From Candidatus Poribacteria bacterium (GTDB taxonomy: Bacteria > Poribacteria > WGA-4E > WGA-3G): DNA of 64,000 nt. Positions 1-8,109 of this stretch are shown here, one piece after another; positions within the stretch are counted from its first letter, which is position 1, and the number at the start of each line of letters is the position of its first letter. The DNA lies in assembly GCA_026710795.1 (NCBI GenBank), contig JAPOQK010000032.1:62001-126000 (forward strand). Reading direction: 5' to 3'. The notes beneath the pieces are model-generated. The model ran no database searches and was not told the origin of the DNA. It was given only the letters and a program-made list of their open reading frames with translations. Made by a program: the position numbers and the translations under genes.

Positions 1-2
1 TT

Positions 3-290
3 GACACAACTGCATTCAAAGGTGGAGGAGTCTTAACCATTGAAATTGAAGTCGGTGGGGCAGAACCTGCTGGATCGTTTGATCTCTTTGATGAGGACGA
101 TGAACTTCCCATTGAAGGCATACCAGATGCTCTCGTTTCCGCATGGGGTGTATTACCCTGTCAGACAGATAAAATAACACACGAATTTGATACTGGCAAA
201 GTCTTTAAACTTGGTGCTACCGGTGACTGGTTTAGTGAGAAAGGAAATATTAACGCATTTCAGCTTAAAATATCTGTTGAGGAAAAATAA
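3..290 (+). CDS. C-terminal part of a third selenoprotein paralogue (5' end outside window)
   Basis: An open frame enters from the left edge and ends at TAA 288-290. Its 95 readable codons match the C-terminal domain of the next two genes. Shared features are a DTTAF/DTKAI-like start, a GSFDLFD block, a VWDI-like segment, the motif KLGATGxWFSxKG and a closing ISVEE. It is therefore the last domain of a third tandem copy; the Cys-Sec region would lie upstream of the window and cannot be checked. The next gene begins at the base after its stop codon, and the purine-rich GTTGAGGAAA at its 3' end supplies the ribosome binding site for that gene. Function is unknown; the fold looks like an all-beta sandwich, which is only an inference. 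Confidence 0.8.
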   Translation, partial: DTTAFKGGGVLTIEIEVGGAEPAGSFDLFDEDDELPIEGIPDALVSAWGVLPCQTDKITHEFDTGKVFKLGATGDWFSEKGNINAFQLKISVEEK

Positions 291-1919
291 GTGAATACAC
301 ATTCTAACAAAATCATACTCAACATTTCCCCGAATGATACTATTATAGTGAAGGGTAATATCACACCAATTACACTCACACAAAACGATTTCCATGAGGA
401 ATGGGAAGCATTGGCAAACTTTCGGATTGCGGAACCTGAAAGGGAATATACGACTTCAACTTTCCAATCTTTTCTCACTAATAAATCAATTTCAGTTGGT
501 GATGTCTGGCAGATTGATGAAGAGGGTGTCATGGAGTTACTTCGACAGATTCATCCAAACCCTAACCTGAAAATGTCAATTAATGCAGGAGATTCTTGTG
601 GGTTATGGGCATGTCTGCGGGCTTATAATGACAAGTTGGTAGACATTCAATTTCGCTTACATGCGGAGTTTAAGTTTGATGATGGACGGTTTACACCTTC
701 TCAGTTTACGGGGAAACTAATTATTGACCGAATACAACAAAAAGTTGATTATTTCAAGATGTATGTTCCCGAAGGCACAGTGAACTTTGATGTCGCGTGG
801 AAAAAATATCCCGATAAACCATATAGTGTTATTGATTCTGGTTTTTGTTCTCAATTGGAACTCTCTACTGGGATACCAAATAATCTGGAGGACACAGAAT
901 TCACAGAATTTATTTCCCAAGAGGAAGCACAGAAGAAGCTAATGCGTTGTTTCTATAAGTTTGAAGAAATAAATTGGGTGTCGTTTGAAGAAGCAATAGA
1001 AATGGCGAAAACACAACACAAACCTATCCATGTTATTTCAATTGATGGTCCCCTAAAAGATGAGTCCTGCTGAGGAACAGGAAAAGGTTTGAGGGCAGTT
1101 GCTCTCTCTGATAATAAGATTATTGAATTCCTTAATGAAAACCTTATTAACACTTGGGTTTCAAATGTAGAACTAAAACGAACTGATGTCAATAAAGAAT
1201 ACTTTCCGAAGCGTTACCCTGATGATTCAAAAGGTTATGACACAACACTTCCGTTCACACAAGCAATTATGAAGGGGTGGCATCAACATTCACCTGTAGA
1301 TTGTATGGTCATATCTGCTGACTTTGAGTTATTGGGAAGTCTACCAATCAATGAGTTTAATGATATGAGCAAGTCATATCACAAATTTATTCAGGCTGCA
1401 CTATCAGGACAAAATCCTGGCTTGAATAATAAAGGTAATGCTTCACGTACAACCGATTGGTACGCTTTTTTTAACTCAGGAAAACAGGTTGCGGTGAAAA
1501 AGATACCTGAAAATAAGGTTGCGAGGTTAAATGTTGAACTCAATCCTGAACATTTAAGTCAACATGTTATGAATATATTTCGTACACCTGAACACGGTTG
1601 TCAAGATTACACTATTGTTGACATAGATACAAAAGCGATTGAATATGGTTATATGCTTAACATTGATATTCAAGTAGGGAATGCTGAACCCGCAGGTTCG
1701 TTTGATCTATTTGATGGTGATAGCGAAATACCTACAGAAGGCATCCCTCATGAAGCACTTGCCTCTGTGTGGGATATTCCTCCAGGTAAAACTGGGACAA
1801 TCCGACATCGCTGTGAGAATGGTCAACGTTTTAAATTGGGTGCTACTGGTAACTGGTTCAGTGAAAAAGGGAGTGTCAACGCCTTTTACGCAACAATTAC
1901 TGTAGAGGAGAATCAATAA
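291..1919 (+). CDS. Selenoprotein with Cys-Sec thioredoxin-like domain, copy 2 (TGA 1071-1073 read as Sec)
   Basis: Read straight through, this is one 542-residue frame with an in-frame TGA at codon 261, directly after Cys260 (local motif DESC-U-GTGKGLRA). Residues 1-225 form an N-terminal domain I do not recognise. Residues about 228-375 look like a thioredoxin-7-type fold: a W-x-SFEEAIE helix, a beta-strand (IHVISID), the redox motif, then an SDxKIIEFLNE helix as in Cys thioredoxin-like proteins. Residues about 415-542 are the C-terminal domain also present in the neighbouring copies. A SECIS-like hairpin sits 17 nt after the TGA. The start is GTG at 291, immediately after the previous stop, preceded by GAGG; the N-terminus MNT matches the next copy. 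No signal peptide is seen. A redox role is inferred. The alternative, a pseudogene with a nonsense mutation, is unlikely because the paralogue has the same TGA. Confidence 0.87.
1091..1106 (+). promoter_or_regulatory. SECIS-like hairpin after Sec codon 1071-1073
   Basis: GAGGGC (1091-1096) pairs with GCTCTC (1101-1106), including one G-U pair, around the 4-nt loop AGTT. The stem begins 17 nt after the TGA. Bacterial SECIS elements lie inside the coding region just downstream of UGA and carry a guanine near the start of the apical loop, which is seen here. The stem is kept in the paralogous gene at the same spacing, with paired-base changes. Confidence 0.78.
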
Positions 1920-3506
1920 TTGAATACGCCATCCAAAAGAATCTCACTCAATCTCAATGGTAACGAAACAGTATCTGTGAAAGGTCTCATTGCACCGATC
2001 GAACATACCCTATCCCATTTCCATAAAGAATGGGATGCGTTAGCAAATCTTCGGGTTGTTGAACCGGAGAAGAAATATCCGACATCGGTATTTCAATGTT
2101 TCTTACCAGCAGAATCGGTTTCCGTAGGTGATTGCTGGCAAATTGGAGAAAATGGGGTTTTGGAATTACTTCGTCAACTAAATCCTAATCCAAATTTGGA
2201 TTTGGACATGGACCATGGGGATTCCTATGGTTTGTGGGCATGTCTGCGTGGTTACAACGATAGGTTTGCTGATATTCAGTTTCGTATTCACGCAGATTTC
2301 AAATTGAAAGACGGTTGGTTTACACCATCGCAGTTTAAGGGAAATCTGAGAATCAACAGAATTGAAGAAGAGATTTCTTTATTTCAAATGTATGTCCCCG
2401 ATGGCACAGTGAACTTTGATGTCAATTGGCATGAGGACAAAAACGAGGACTATACTATTACGGATGCGGGTTTTTGTTCCCAAATGGAACTTTGGACAGG
2501 AGTAGAAGATAATACAGAAAGCATTGATCTTACAGAGTCAATAACCCAAGATGAAGCAGAACGTGCGCTCAATTTACGTTTCTACAAATCAGATCTAATC
2601 AACTGGGTTTCACCTTTCCAAGTAGTAGCGTCTGCAGAAGAACAAGGAAAGTTAATCCATGTAATATCAATAGACGGTCCGTTGCGTGATGAGTCTTGCT
2701 GAGGGAGTGGCAAAGGCTTGAGGGCAGGTGTCCTCTCGGATGACAAAGTGATTAAATTCTTGAATGATAAATTCATCAATGTATGGGTTTCCAATGTTGA
2801 ATTAGAACGAACACCCAGAAAAAAAGCATACATGGCAGAAAGGAGAAAGGATTTACCTAATGCGTTTGATAGATCACATCCTTTTGCAAAACCTATTATG
2901 GAGGGTTGGACAGAACATTCACCGGTGGATTGCTTGGTTATTTCTCCAGAATTCGATGTCATGGGTAAACTACAGTTGAATAACTTCTTTGATGACTGTT
3001 ATAAAAGTGGAATTTCAGATGAGGTGGGATATCTGACTTTCCTAAACGCCTCATTAGATGTGAAGTTCCCCGGTTTTAATGAGAATACATCAACTGATCC
3101 TCTGTTGACAGGTGCAAATATTGTTCTTGATAGTGAACATCATGAGGAAAATGTCTTACACATTCTACGTGCACCAAGACACGGAGAGCAAGACTATAAT
3201 GTCATTACAATTGATACCACAGCCTTTGAAAATGGTGGGACACTAACAATTGAGATACAAATGGGGAGTGCCATTTCTGGCGGTTCATTTGATCTATTTG
3301 ATAACGATACAGAATTACCTACAAAAGGCACTCCAACTGAGACAGTCGCATCTGTATGGGATATTCCCTCGGGACAGAAGGGAACAATACACTACCAATT
3401 TGACAAAGGTATTATCTTTAAATTAGGTGCTACTGGCACTTGGTTCAGCGGAAAAGGCAATATCAATGCATTTCATGCGAAAATCTCGGTTGAGGAGAAT
3501 TATTAA
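1920..3506 (+). CDS. Selenoprotein with Cys-Sec thioredoxin-like domain, copy 3 (TGA 2700-2702 read as Sec)
   Basis: A single 528-residue frame carries one in-frame TGA at codon 261, again directly after Cys260 (DESC-U-GSGKGLRA). The domain order matches the preceding copy: an unknown N-terminal domain (1-225), a thioredoxin-like domain (about 228-375, with a conserved HSPVDC segment after the redox helix) and the C-terminal GSFDLFD / KLGATGTWFS domain. Overall similarity to copy 2 is clear but far from identical, so the duplication is old and both copies look maintained. The start is TTG at 1920, directly after the TAA of copy 2, with GAGGAG seven bases upstream; MNT at the N-terminus is shared. 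The zero-length junction suggests translational coupling. No selA, selB, selC or selD gene lies in the window. The biochemical substrate cannot be deduced. Confidence 0.87.
2720..2735 (+). promoter_or_regulatory. SECIS-like hairpin after Sec codon 2700-2702
   Basis: GAGGGC (2720-2725) pairs with GTCCTC (2730-2735), with one G-U pair, closing the loop AGGT. It starts 17 nt after the TGA, exactly as in the upstream paralogue. Relative to that copy the 3' arm differs at two positions, yet both changes keep pairing through G-C/G-U exchange, which is what selection on RNA structure would leave. Confidence 0.78.
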
Positions 3507-3577
3507 TAAATATAACGTGAATTCCATAAAAAAGTCGTAGGAAACCCATCGTTTATATTCATTAGATTAGTAATGTT

Positions 3578-3639
3578 ATTGTAGCACAATCTGTTAGATT
3601 GTGTCCCATTATGCACAAACTAACAGTTTATGCTACAAT
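3578..3639. repeat. Long interrupted palindrome between convergent genes
   Basis: ATTGTAGCA (3578-3586) and CTGTTAG pair with CTAACAG and TGCTACAAT (3631-3639), and an inner TTGTG pairs with CACAA, leaving a 10-nt loop. It sits between the convergent selenoprotein and DUF5916 genes. A degenerate relative (GTAGCACAAACTGTTAG) occurs near 53933, so it is a dispersed palindromic repeat. It may also act as a bidirectional terminator, though no long T tract follows. Confidence 0.7.
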
Positions 3640-3691
3640 TATGGAACTCACGGTAAATATAGGAATAGGTCTATTTAATTTTAGGATTGAA

Positions 3692-5923
3692 TTACGGGTT
3701 CCACCAGAATGTCATTTTTGCGACTACCGTAGAACTCTGCAGGACAGTATTTGTTGTCCTGTCTGTGTCGTATGTTTGATTGAAAACAAAATAGAAATCG
3801 CTACCCGGACGATAGATATAGTTTATCAGGAAATTCGTGGAAACAAGGTCTGTCTCCGTATTCCATTGTGCATAGAGTTTTGCAAAAAGCGTTGTAGAAA
3901 ACGAGTAGTTAAATCTACCTGAGAAAATGTTTGCATCAAAACTATCCTGTGGTAAAGTAACACGATTGAATCGATAGTTCGCGTTTATGCTAATTCGTAC
4001 ACTCGGTTTCAAACCCATATCAACATAATATCTACGGATTTGACCGTTATAGAAATTTCCATACTCAAAACCGGCAGTTGAACTGACAATGCGGACATCA
4101 CTTGAGGATAAACGACCACCGACAGTATTGAATTCATGTTCACCGATAGGTATAAAGATATTCTCCCGAATTTCAAAATCTTCATCAAGTCGTTCATATT
4201 CTCGTTTTACAAACACCATCACGGAATCATCAGTGGAAAATGATGTCCAATGCGTATAGGACAAGTTCCAACGTTCTAATTCATTATCTTGGTTGAGAAC
4301 ATAGTTTGCTTCTGGACCTGACCACATTTCACGAATTCCATATTTTTGTGGTCTTGGTGCCCAACGAAAATCTGTGCGTGCCTGCCGTGTCCCAGCCTGA
4401 CGAACGAATCCCACAGCAGGATCAAAATCTTCATCAATATCTGTATATGAGGTGCTGAAACGTATAGTTTTGTGTCGCAATCTTGTTCCGAAGTACCACG
4501 CATTATTCTTACCTGACATATCAGGGGAGAATGTTCTCGACCACATCCCGCGAACATCAAGTGTATCATTTGGTCGAAATTCAAAGTCAAAGCCTCCAGC
4601 ACGATTGTAATTACCGACTTCGTCTTTGTTAACAGCAATCATACCAAATCGAGTGCCAGCAACACTGTCTTTGGTAATTCGTATCACAGAGAAATTGTTG
4701 TGTCCAATGTCAATCGGTTCATCATCACTGTTTTCACCAATAAAATTGTCTGTAAGGACATTGAGAAATCCTACACCGTAAGAACCTATCTTTCCACTTG
4801 CTTTACCACCAAATATAATAGGTATTGCATTTCCCTCAGCCAATCCAATGCGGCGGCTATAGAACAATAACATTGGTGGAGGTCTACGAAAGCTCTGCCG
4901 TGGGATTCCGAATTCGAACAATCCTGCTCCCTCTAAAAAGAAGGGACGTTTTTCAGGGAAAAAGAGACTGAATCGCGTAAGGTTGACCTGCTCTTCATCT
5001 GCTTCAACCTGCGCAAAGTCTGTGTTATAGGTTATATCAGCAATCAAGTTAGATGTGATACCGTATTTTGCATCAAGACCGAGTTTGAATTGACGTGTAG
5101 TTTCTTGTCCTGTATCATCATCGTTGTTATGTGAAATTCCTGGCAACATATACGGGAGTAATTCTATGTTTCGTGAAGGTGAAATGCCTTTTATACCGAC
5201 AAGTGAACCGAGATTCGTTGTTCTATATTTTGCTAATCCGCCATAAGAGGAAGGCACCGGTGCCCATATAGATTCCTCTTGATTACGCATCAACTCACGA
5301 CCAACGTTTAAGCCCCAATGCATAGGGTCGCTTTTTTTAAATCGGAGTTGGCTGAACGGTATGCTGAGTTCTGTTGTCCAGAAAGTGTCATGTATTTTTG
5401 ATTGACATGCGACCACTGCATCCCAGTCGTCATTGAGGGAATCTCCGTTGTTAGTGATTGCACGATCTTGGATTGCCCCTAAAGCGTTTGCCCGAAAAAA
5501 GAAGCCGCTTCGTTTGTCGTTGTATGTATCTAACAGCACAAAAACATTGTCGTTTTCATGTATGTCCCGTGCGTCTCTACGCATTTCGTTGGCAACAAGT
5601 TTGGAGATATCTACGTCATAACATTTAAAACCCAGATAGATATTGTCATTATCATAGAGAATACGCACCTCCATAGGCTCTGTGCTCTTTTGCCCCTCAT
5701 ACGGTTCAATTTGCACGAACTGGTTTATTGTATCTGCTTTCTGCCAATCCGCTTCATTGAGTTCTCCATCAATTTCAATGGTCTCATAAGTTCGGTATGC
5801 AGCAATTTGGTGTGTAGTGGTCTCGGCACAAACTGATAACGTGCTAAAGGGTATTATAGAAAGTGAAAATAAAAGATATGTGATTCTTTGTAACTTGGGG
5901 TAAGAAAATAGAGCAATTCCCAA
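3692..5923 (-). CDS. CBM9-like / DUF5916 outer-membrane beta-barrel protein
   Basis: The 743-residue product has a signal peptide (about 1-33, ending near SVCAE) and then a carbohydrate-binding family 9-like module (about 45-240: IEIDGELNEADWQKA, followed by the IYLGFKCYD and VFVLLDTYND strands). The rest is a DUF5916-type beta-barrel, recognisable by FSLFFPEKRPFFLEGAGLFEFG near residues 320-345 and a C-terminus ending in alternating aromatic strands. The family is common in Bacteroidetes-like and related Gram-negatives; its substrate is unknown, and binding or import of a glycan-like ligand is an inference. The start is TTG at 5923, chosen because a full AAGGAGGT lies 7 nt upstream. Both are buried in an inverted repeat. 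It is the last gene after three same-strand TonB-dependent receptors. Confidence 0.85.
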   Translation of the reverse strand: MGIALFSYPKLQRITYLLFSLSIIPFSTLSVCAETTTHQIAAYRTYETIEIDGELNEADWQKADTINQFVQIEPYEGQKSTEPMEVRILYDNDNIYLGFKCYDVDISKLVANEMRRDARDIHENDNVFVLLDTYNDKRSGFFFRANALGAIQDRAITNNGDSLNDDWDAVVACQSKIHDTFWTTELSIPFSQLRFKKSDPMHWGLNVGRELMRNQEESIWAPVPSSYGGLAKYRTTNLGSLVGIKGISPSRNIELLPYMLPGISHNNDDDTGQETTRQFKLGLDAKYGITSNLIADITYNTDFAQVEADEEQVNLTRFSLFFPEKRPFFLEGAGLFEFGIPRQSFRRPPPMLLFYSRRIGLAEGNAIPIIFGGKASGKIGSYGVGFLNVLTDNFIGENSDDEPIDIGHNNFSVIRITKDSVAGTRFGMIAVNKDEVGNYNRAGGFDFEFRPNDTLDVRGMWSRTFSPDMSGKNNAWYFGTRLRHKTIRFSTSYTDIDEDFDPAVGFVRQAGTRQARTDFRWAPRPQKYGIREMWSGPEANYVLNQDNELERWNLSYTHWTSFSTDDSVMVFVKREYERLDEDFEIRENIFIPIGEHEFNTVGGRLSSSDVRIVSSTAGFEYGNFYNGQIRRYYVDMGLKPSVRISINANYRFNRVTLPQDSFDANIFSGRFNYSFSTTLFAKLYAQWNTETDLVSTNFLINYIYRPGSDFYFVFNQTYDTDRTTNTVLQSSTVVAKMTFWWNP

Positions 5924-5987
5924 ATATATTACCTCCTTTCAGGTTGAAATCCTAATTTAATTTAGACGCAAAAGGAGGTAATTTGGG
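5919..5987 (-). promoter_or_regulatory. Leader hairpin enclosing the Shine-Dalgarno and start codon of the DUF5916 gene
   Basis: On the minus-strand mRNA an arm at 5987-5970 (CCCAAATTACCTCCTTTT) can pair with 5939-5919, which contains AAAGGAGGTAAT, a four-base bulge (ATAT) and then ATTTGGG with the TTG start. About 17 pairs form around a 30-nt loop. The upstream arm is in effect an anti-Shine-Dalgarno. This is directly visible in the sequence; a role in translational control is inferred. Confidence 0.65.
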
Positions 5988-6013
5988 TTATAGAAAAACA
6001 AACAGACCGAAAA

Positions 6014-8086
6014 TTAGAACTCCAATGTCAATGCGAGGAACGGAACTAAGGGTAATTGTGCAACAGGTACTTCTTTAGTATAATTGGAATTGTAACGCAC
6101 TTGTAATATATTCGTCCGGTTATATGCGTTCCAAAGTTCTAAGGTTAATCCACCTTTCAACCCGAATATCGGTGGGATGGAATAGTGAAAACGTAAATCT
6201 AAACGGTGATATGGTGTTGATCGAGTGATTTCTCCGTAAATTGGTATCCATGTTTTTTTGGCTGTAAACGGATTGGTATAAAGTTCTCTATCTTCCAAAG
6301 TAGCGTATAACACCCCGCTCTTATATTGCCAAGTTGCACCGAATTCAAACGATCCAAGCTTATGATTCAGTCCAACAGACAAAACATTCGGAGTGCCAAA
6401 CATAAACTCTCGTTCTTTATCTCTTAAAGAATCTTTCCGTTTTGAAAGCGTATATGAGTATGCTAACCATCCTCGAAACGCATCACCGATTTCATGTTCT
6501 AAGGACACCTCAATTCCCTTCACTGATCCAGTACGCTGATTCTCATATTGTTTTTCTATAAGGTTGTATGTAATCATATCACTGAGATTTTTGTAATATC
6601 CAGCGACTTCAACCCTTGTTTCTGCAGTAAGGTTTTTTTCTAATGCCAAGACATAATGTGTTGCATGGCTTGGTGAAATATCAGGATTGTCTCTTCCAAG
6701 AGCCAATTGGTAAAAACGTGGATTTTGAACATAATGTCCATACATAAATCGAAGATCTACTGGTAAGAGCGACAACCCAACAGTATTGGGTTGGTCCGGT
6801 CCAATAGTTAAACCGAGTAGTCCGCGTGGTTGGATAGACAAGTTATCAATTAGATTATAATATGCTGCCCGTATTCCTAAAGTGGCGTAAATATCTGTAT
6901 AATGGGCAGAAAATAGGTCTTGTGTTGCTTGTAAATATCCTTCAAAACCATGTATTGTTTGGGAGGTGTCGGTATGTATCTTTTCTCCATCTTGTTTAAG
7001 TCTGAAGTCGAAATCCCAATCACCTTCTTCCAGTGGACGTGCTCCGACACTTATGAGGTTCGATGGTAGGATTGAAAGATCAAAACCGGTTTCAAACAAT
7101 GTCTTTGGAAACTTTACCCAAAACTGGAGATCTCCCCGCAAAGAAAACACACTTTCAGAATCCCTATATAAGTAGCCATCACCATAAGCCAGATTTGAAC
7201 GAGAGAACGACCGCGACAAGGATACAACTGATTTATATATATCTTGTTTCTCCGAATAGAGATGGATACCTTGTGAATCGAAAGGATTTTCTGAACTCAA
7301 TGGACCTTGCAATTCGCTATCAGATACTTCATCAGATGTAAAGTGAAGTTCACCAGCATCGTTCGCTGCAAGAGTGTTGACAACCAATCTATGGGTTTTC
7401 GTTAATTGATATACGAATTTTCCTTGATAACTCCAAAAACTCGGAACTTCAGTCACCAAATCATTCTCAATTTCCAGCAATATCGGTAACAATTCGAACA
7501 GAGGTCCCATATAACTTCTACGACCGAAAACATACCAGTATCCACGATTCCCGATCCTTCCTTCAAAAAACCCTTGAGAATACACTGGATTTAGGTTGAG
7601 TTTTCCACCTACACGTCTATCAGTTCTTGAACGTGAATGTATGTCAATTACCGCTTGTGAATTTGAACCGAACTCGACACCGTACCCGCCGGGATAGACA
7701 TCTATATTATTTATGACCTCCGCATTCATGGTAGAGACGATTCCGTAGAGATGAAAAGGATATCCTAACGGCAACCTATCAAAATAGTAGATGTTGTCTT
7801 CAGGTCCACCACCTCGCACAGAAAGAATGCCGACAAAATCGTTCAGAACCCCAACACTTGGTAGTTTATCCAAAACTCGAAGTGGATCTCCACCTGTACC
7901 AACAGCACTTGAAATCGTTTCACCCATAATGGCGCGTTTCGGTTTCTTTTCTATACGTTCACTTTCGACTACAATGGGTGGTAAGGTTACAACATCTTCA
8001 GATGTTTGTTCCATTACTGTTTCATCATCTTGTCCAAAAGCACAGAATGGTAATATGATAAGAAAAATAAGTATAATATGTTTCAA
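6014..8086 (-). CDS. TonB-dependent receptor, plug plus barrel (no N-terminal regulatory domain)
   Basis: This 690-residue outer-membrane receptor has a signal peptide (about 1-18, ILPFCAFGQ). A plug domain (about 50-160) carries the typical PLRVLDKLPSVGVLNDF, SVRGGGPEDNIYYFDRLPLGYPFH and GGYGVEFGSNSQAVIDI segments. The beta-barrel follows and ends in an aromatic residue (LTLEF). Unlike its two upstream paralogues it lacks the carboxypeptidase-regulatory-like beta-sandwich after the signal peptide. It starts 23 nt after the previous receptor gene, so the two are probably co-transcribed. Such receptors take up ligands too large for porins using TonB energy; no TonB/ExbB/ExbD genes are in the window and the ligand is unknown. 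Confidence 0.88.
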   Translation of the reverse strand: MKHIILIFLIILPFCAFGQDDETVMEQTSEDVVTLPPIVVESERIEKKPKRAIMGETISSAVGTGGDPLRVLDKLPSVGVLNDFVGILSVRGGGPEDNIYYFDRLPLGYPFHLYGIVSTMNAEVINNIDVYPGGYGVEFGSNSQAVIDIHSRSRTDRRVGGKLNLNPVYSQGFFEGRIGNRGYWYVFGRRSYMGPLFELLPILLEIENDLVTEVPSFWSYQGKFVYQLTKTHRLVVNTLAANDAGELHFTSDEVSDSELQGPLSSENPFDSQGIHLYSEKQDIYKSVVSLSRSFSRSNLAYGDGYLYRDSESVFSLRGDLQFWVKFPKTLFETGFDLSILPSNLISVGARPLEEGDWDFDFRLKQDGEKIHTDTSQTIHGFEGYLQATQDLFSAHYTDIYATLGIRAAYYNLIDNLSIQPRGLLGLTIGPDQPNTVGLSLLPVDLRFMYGHYVQNPRFYQLALGRDNPDISPSHATHYVLALEKNLTAETRVEVAGYYKNLSDMITYNLIEKQYENQRTGSVKGIEVSLEHEIGDAFRGWLAYSYTLSKRKDSLRDKEREFMFGTPNVLSVGLNHKLGSFEFGATWQYKSGVLYATLEDRELYTNPFTAKKTWIPIYGEITRSTPYHRLDLRFHYSIPPIFGLKGGLTLELWNAYNRTNILQVRYNSNYTKEVPVAQLPLVPFLALTLEF

Positions 8087-8109
8087 TGATACCTACTTAA
8101 TGAGGATGA

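Noticed and set aside
1071-1073. TGA as an ordinary stop, with two separate genes (291-1073 and 1089-1919)
   Set aside because: The frames are identical, the junction is inside a conserved thioredoxin-like segment, the paralogue has TGA at the same codon, and a SECIS-like hairpin follows at fixed distance.
2700-2702. Genome-wide reassignment of TGA to a sense codon such as Trp or Gly
   Set aside because: TGA serves as a true stop in several other genes here (10655, 14751, 23127, 39409), once directly followed by TAA.
3599-3922. 107-residue plus-strand open frame
   Set aside because: It overlaps the 3' end of the DUF5916 gene on the other strand and a palindrome; the translation has no domain features and no ribosome binding site.
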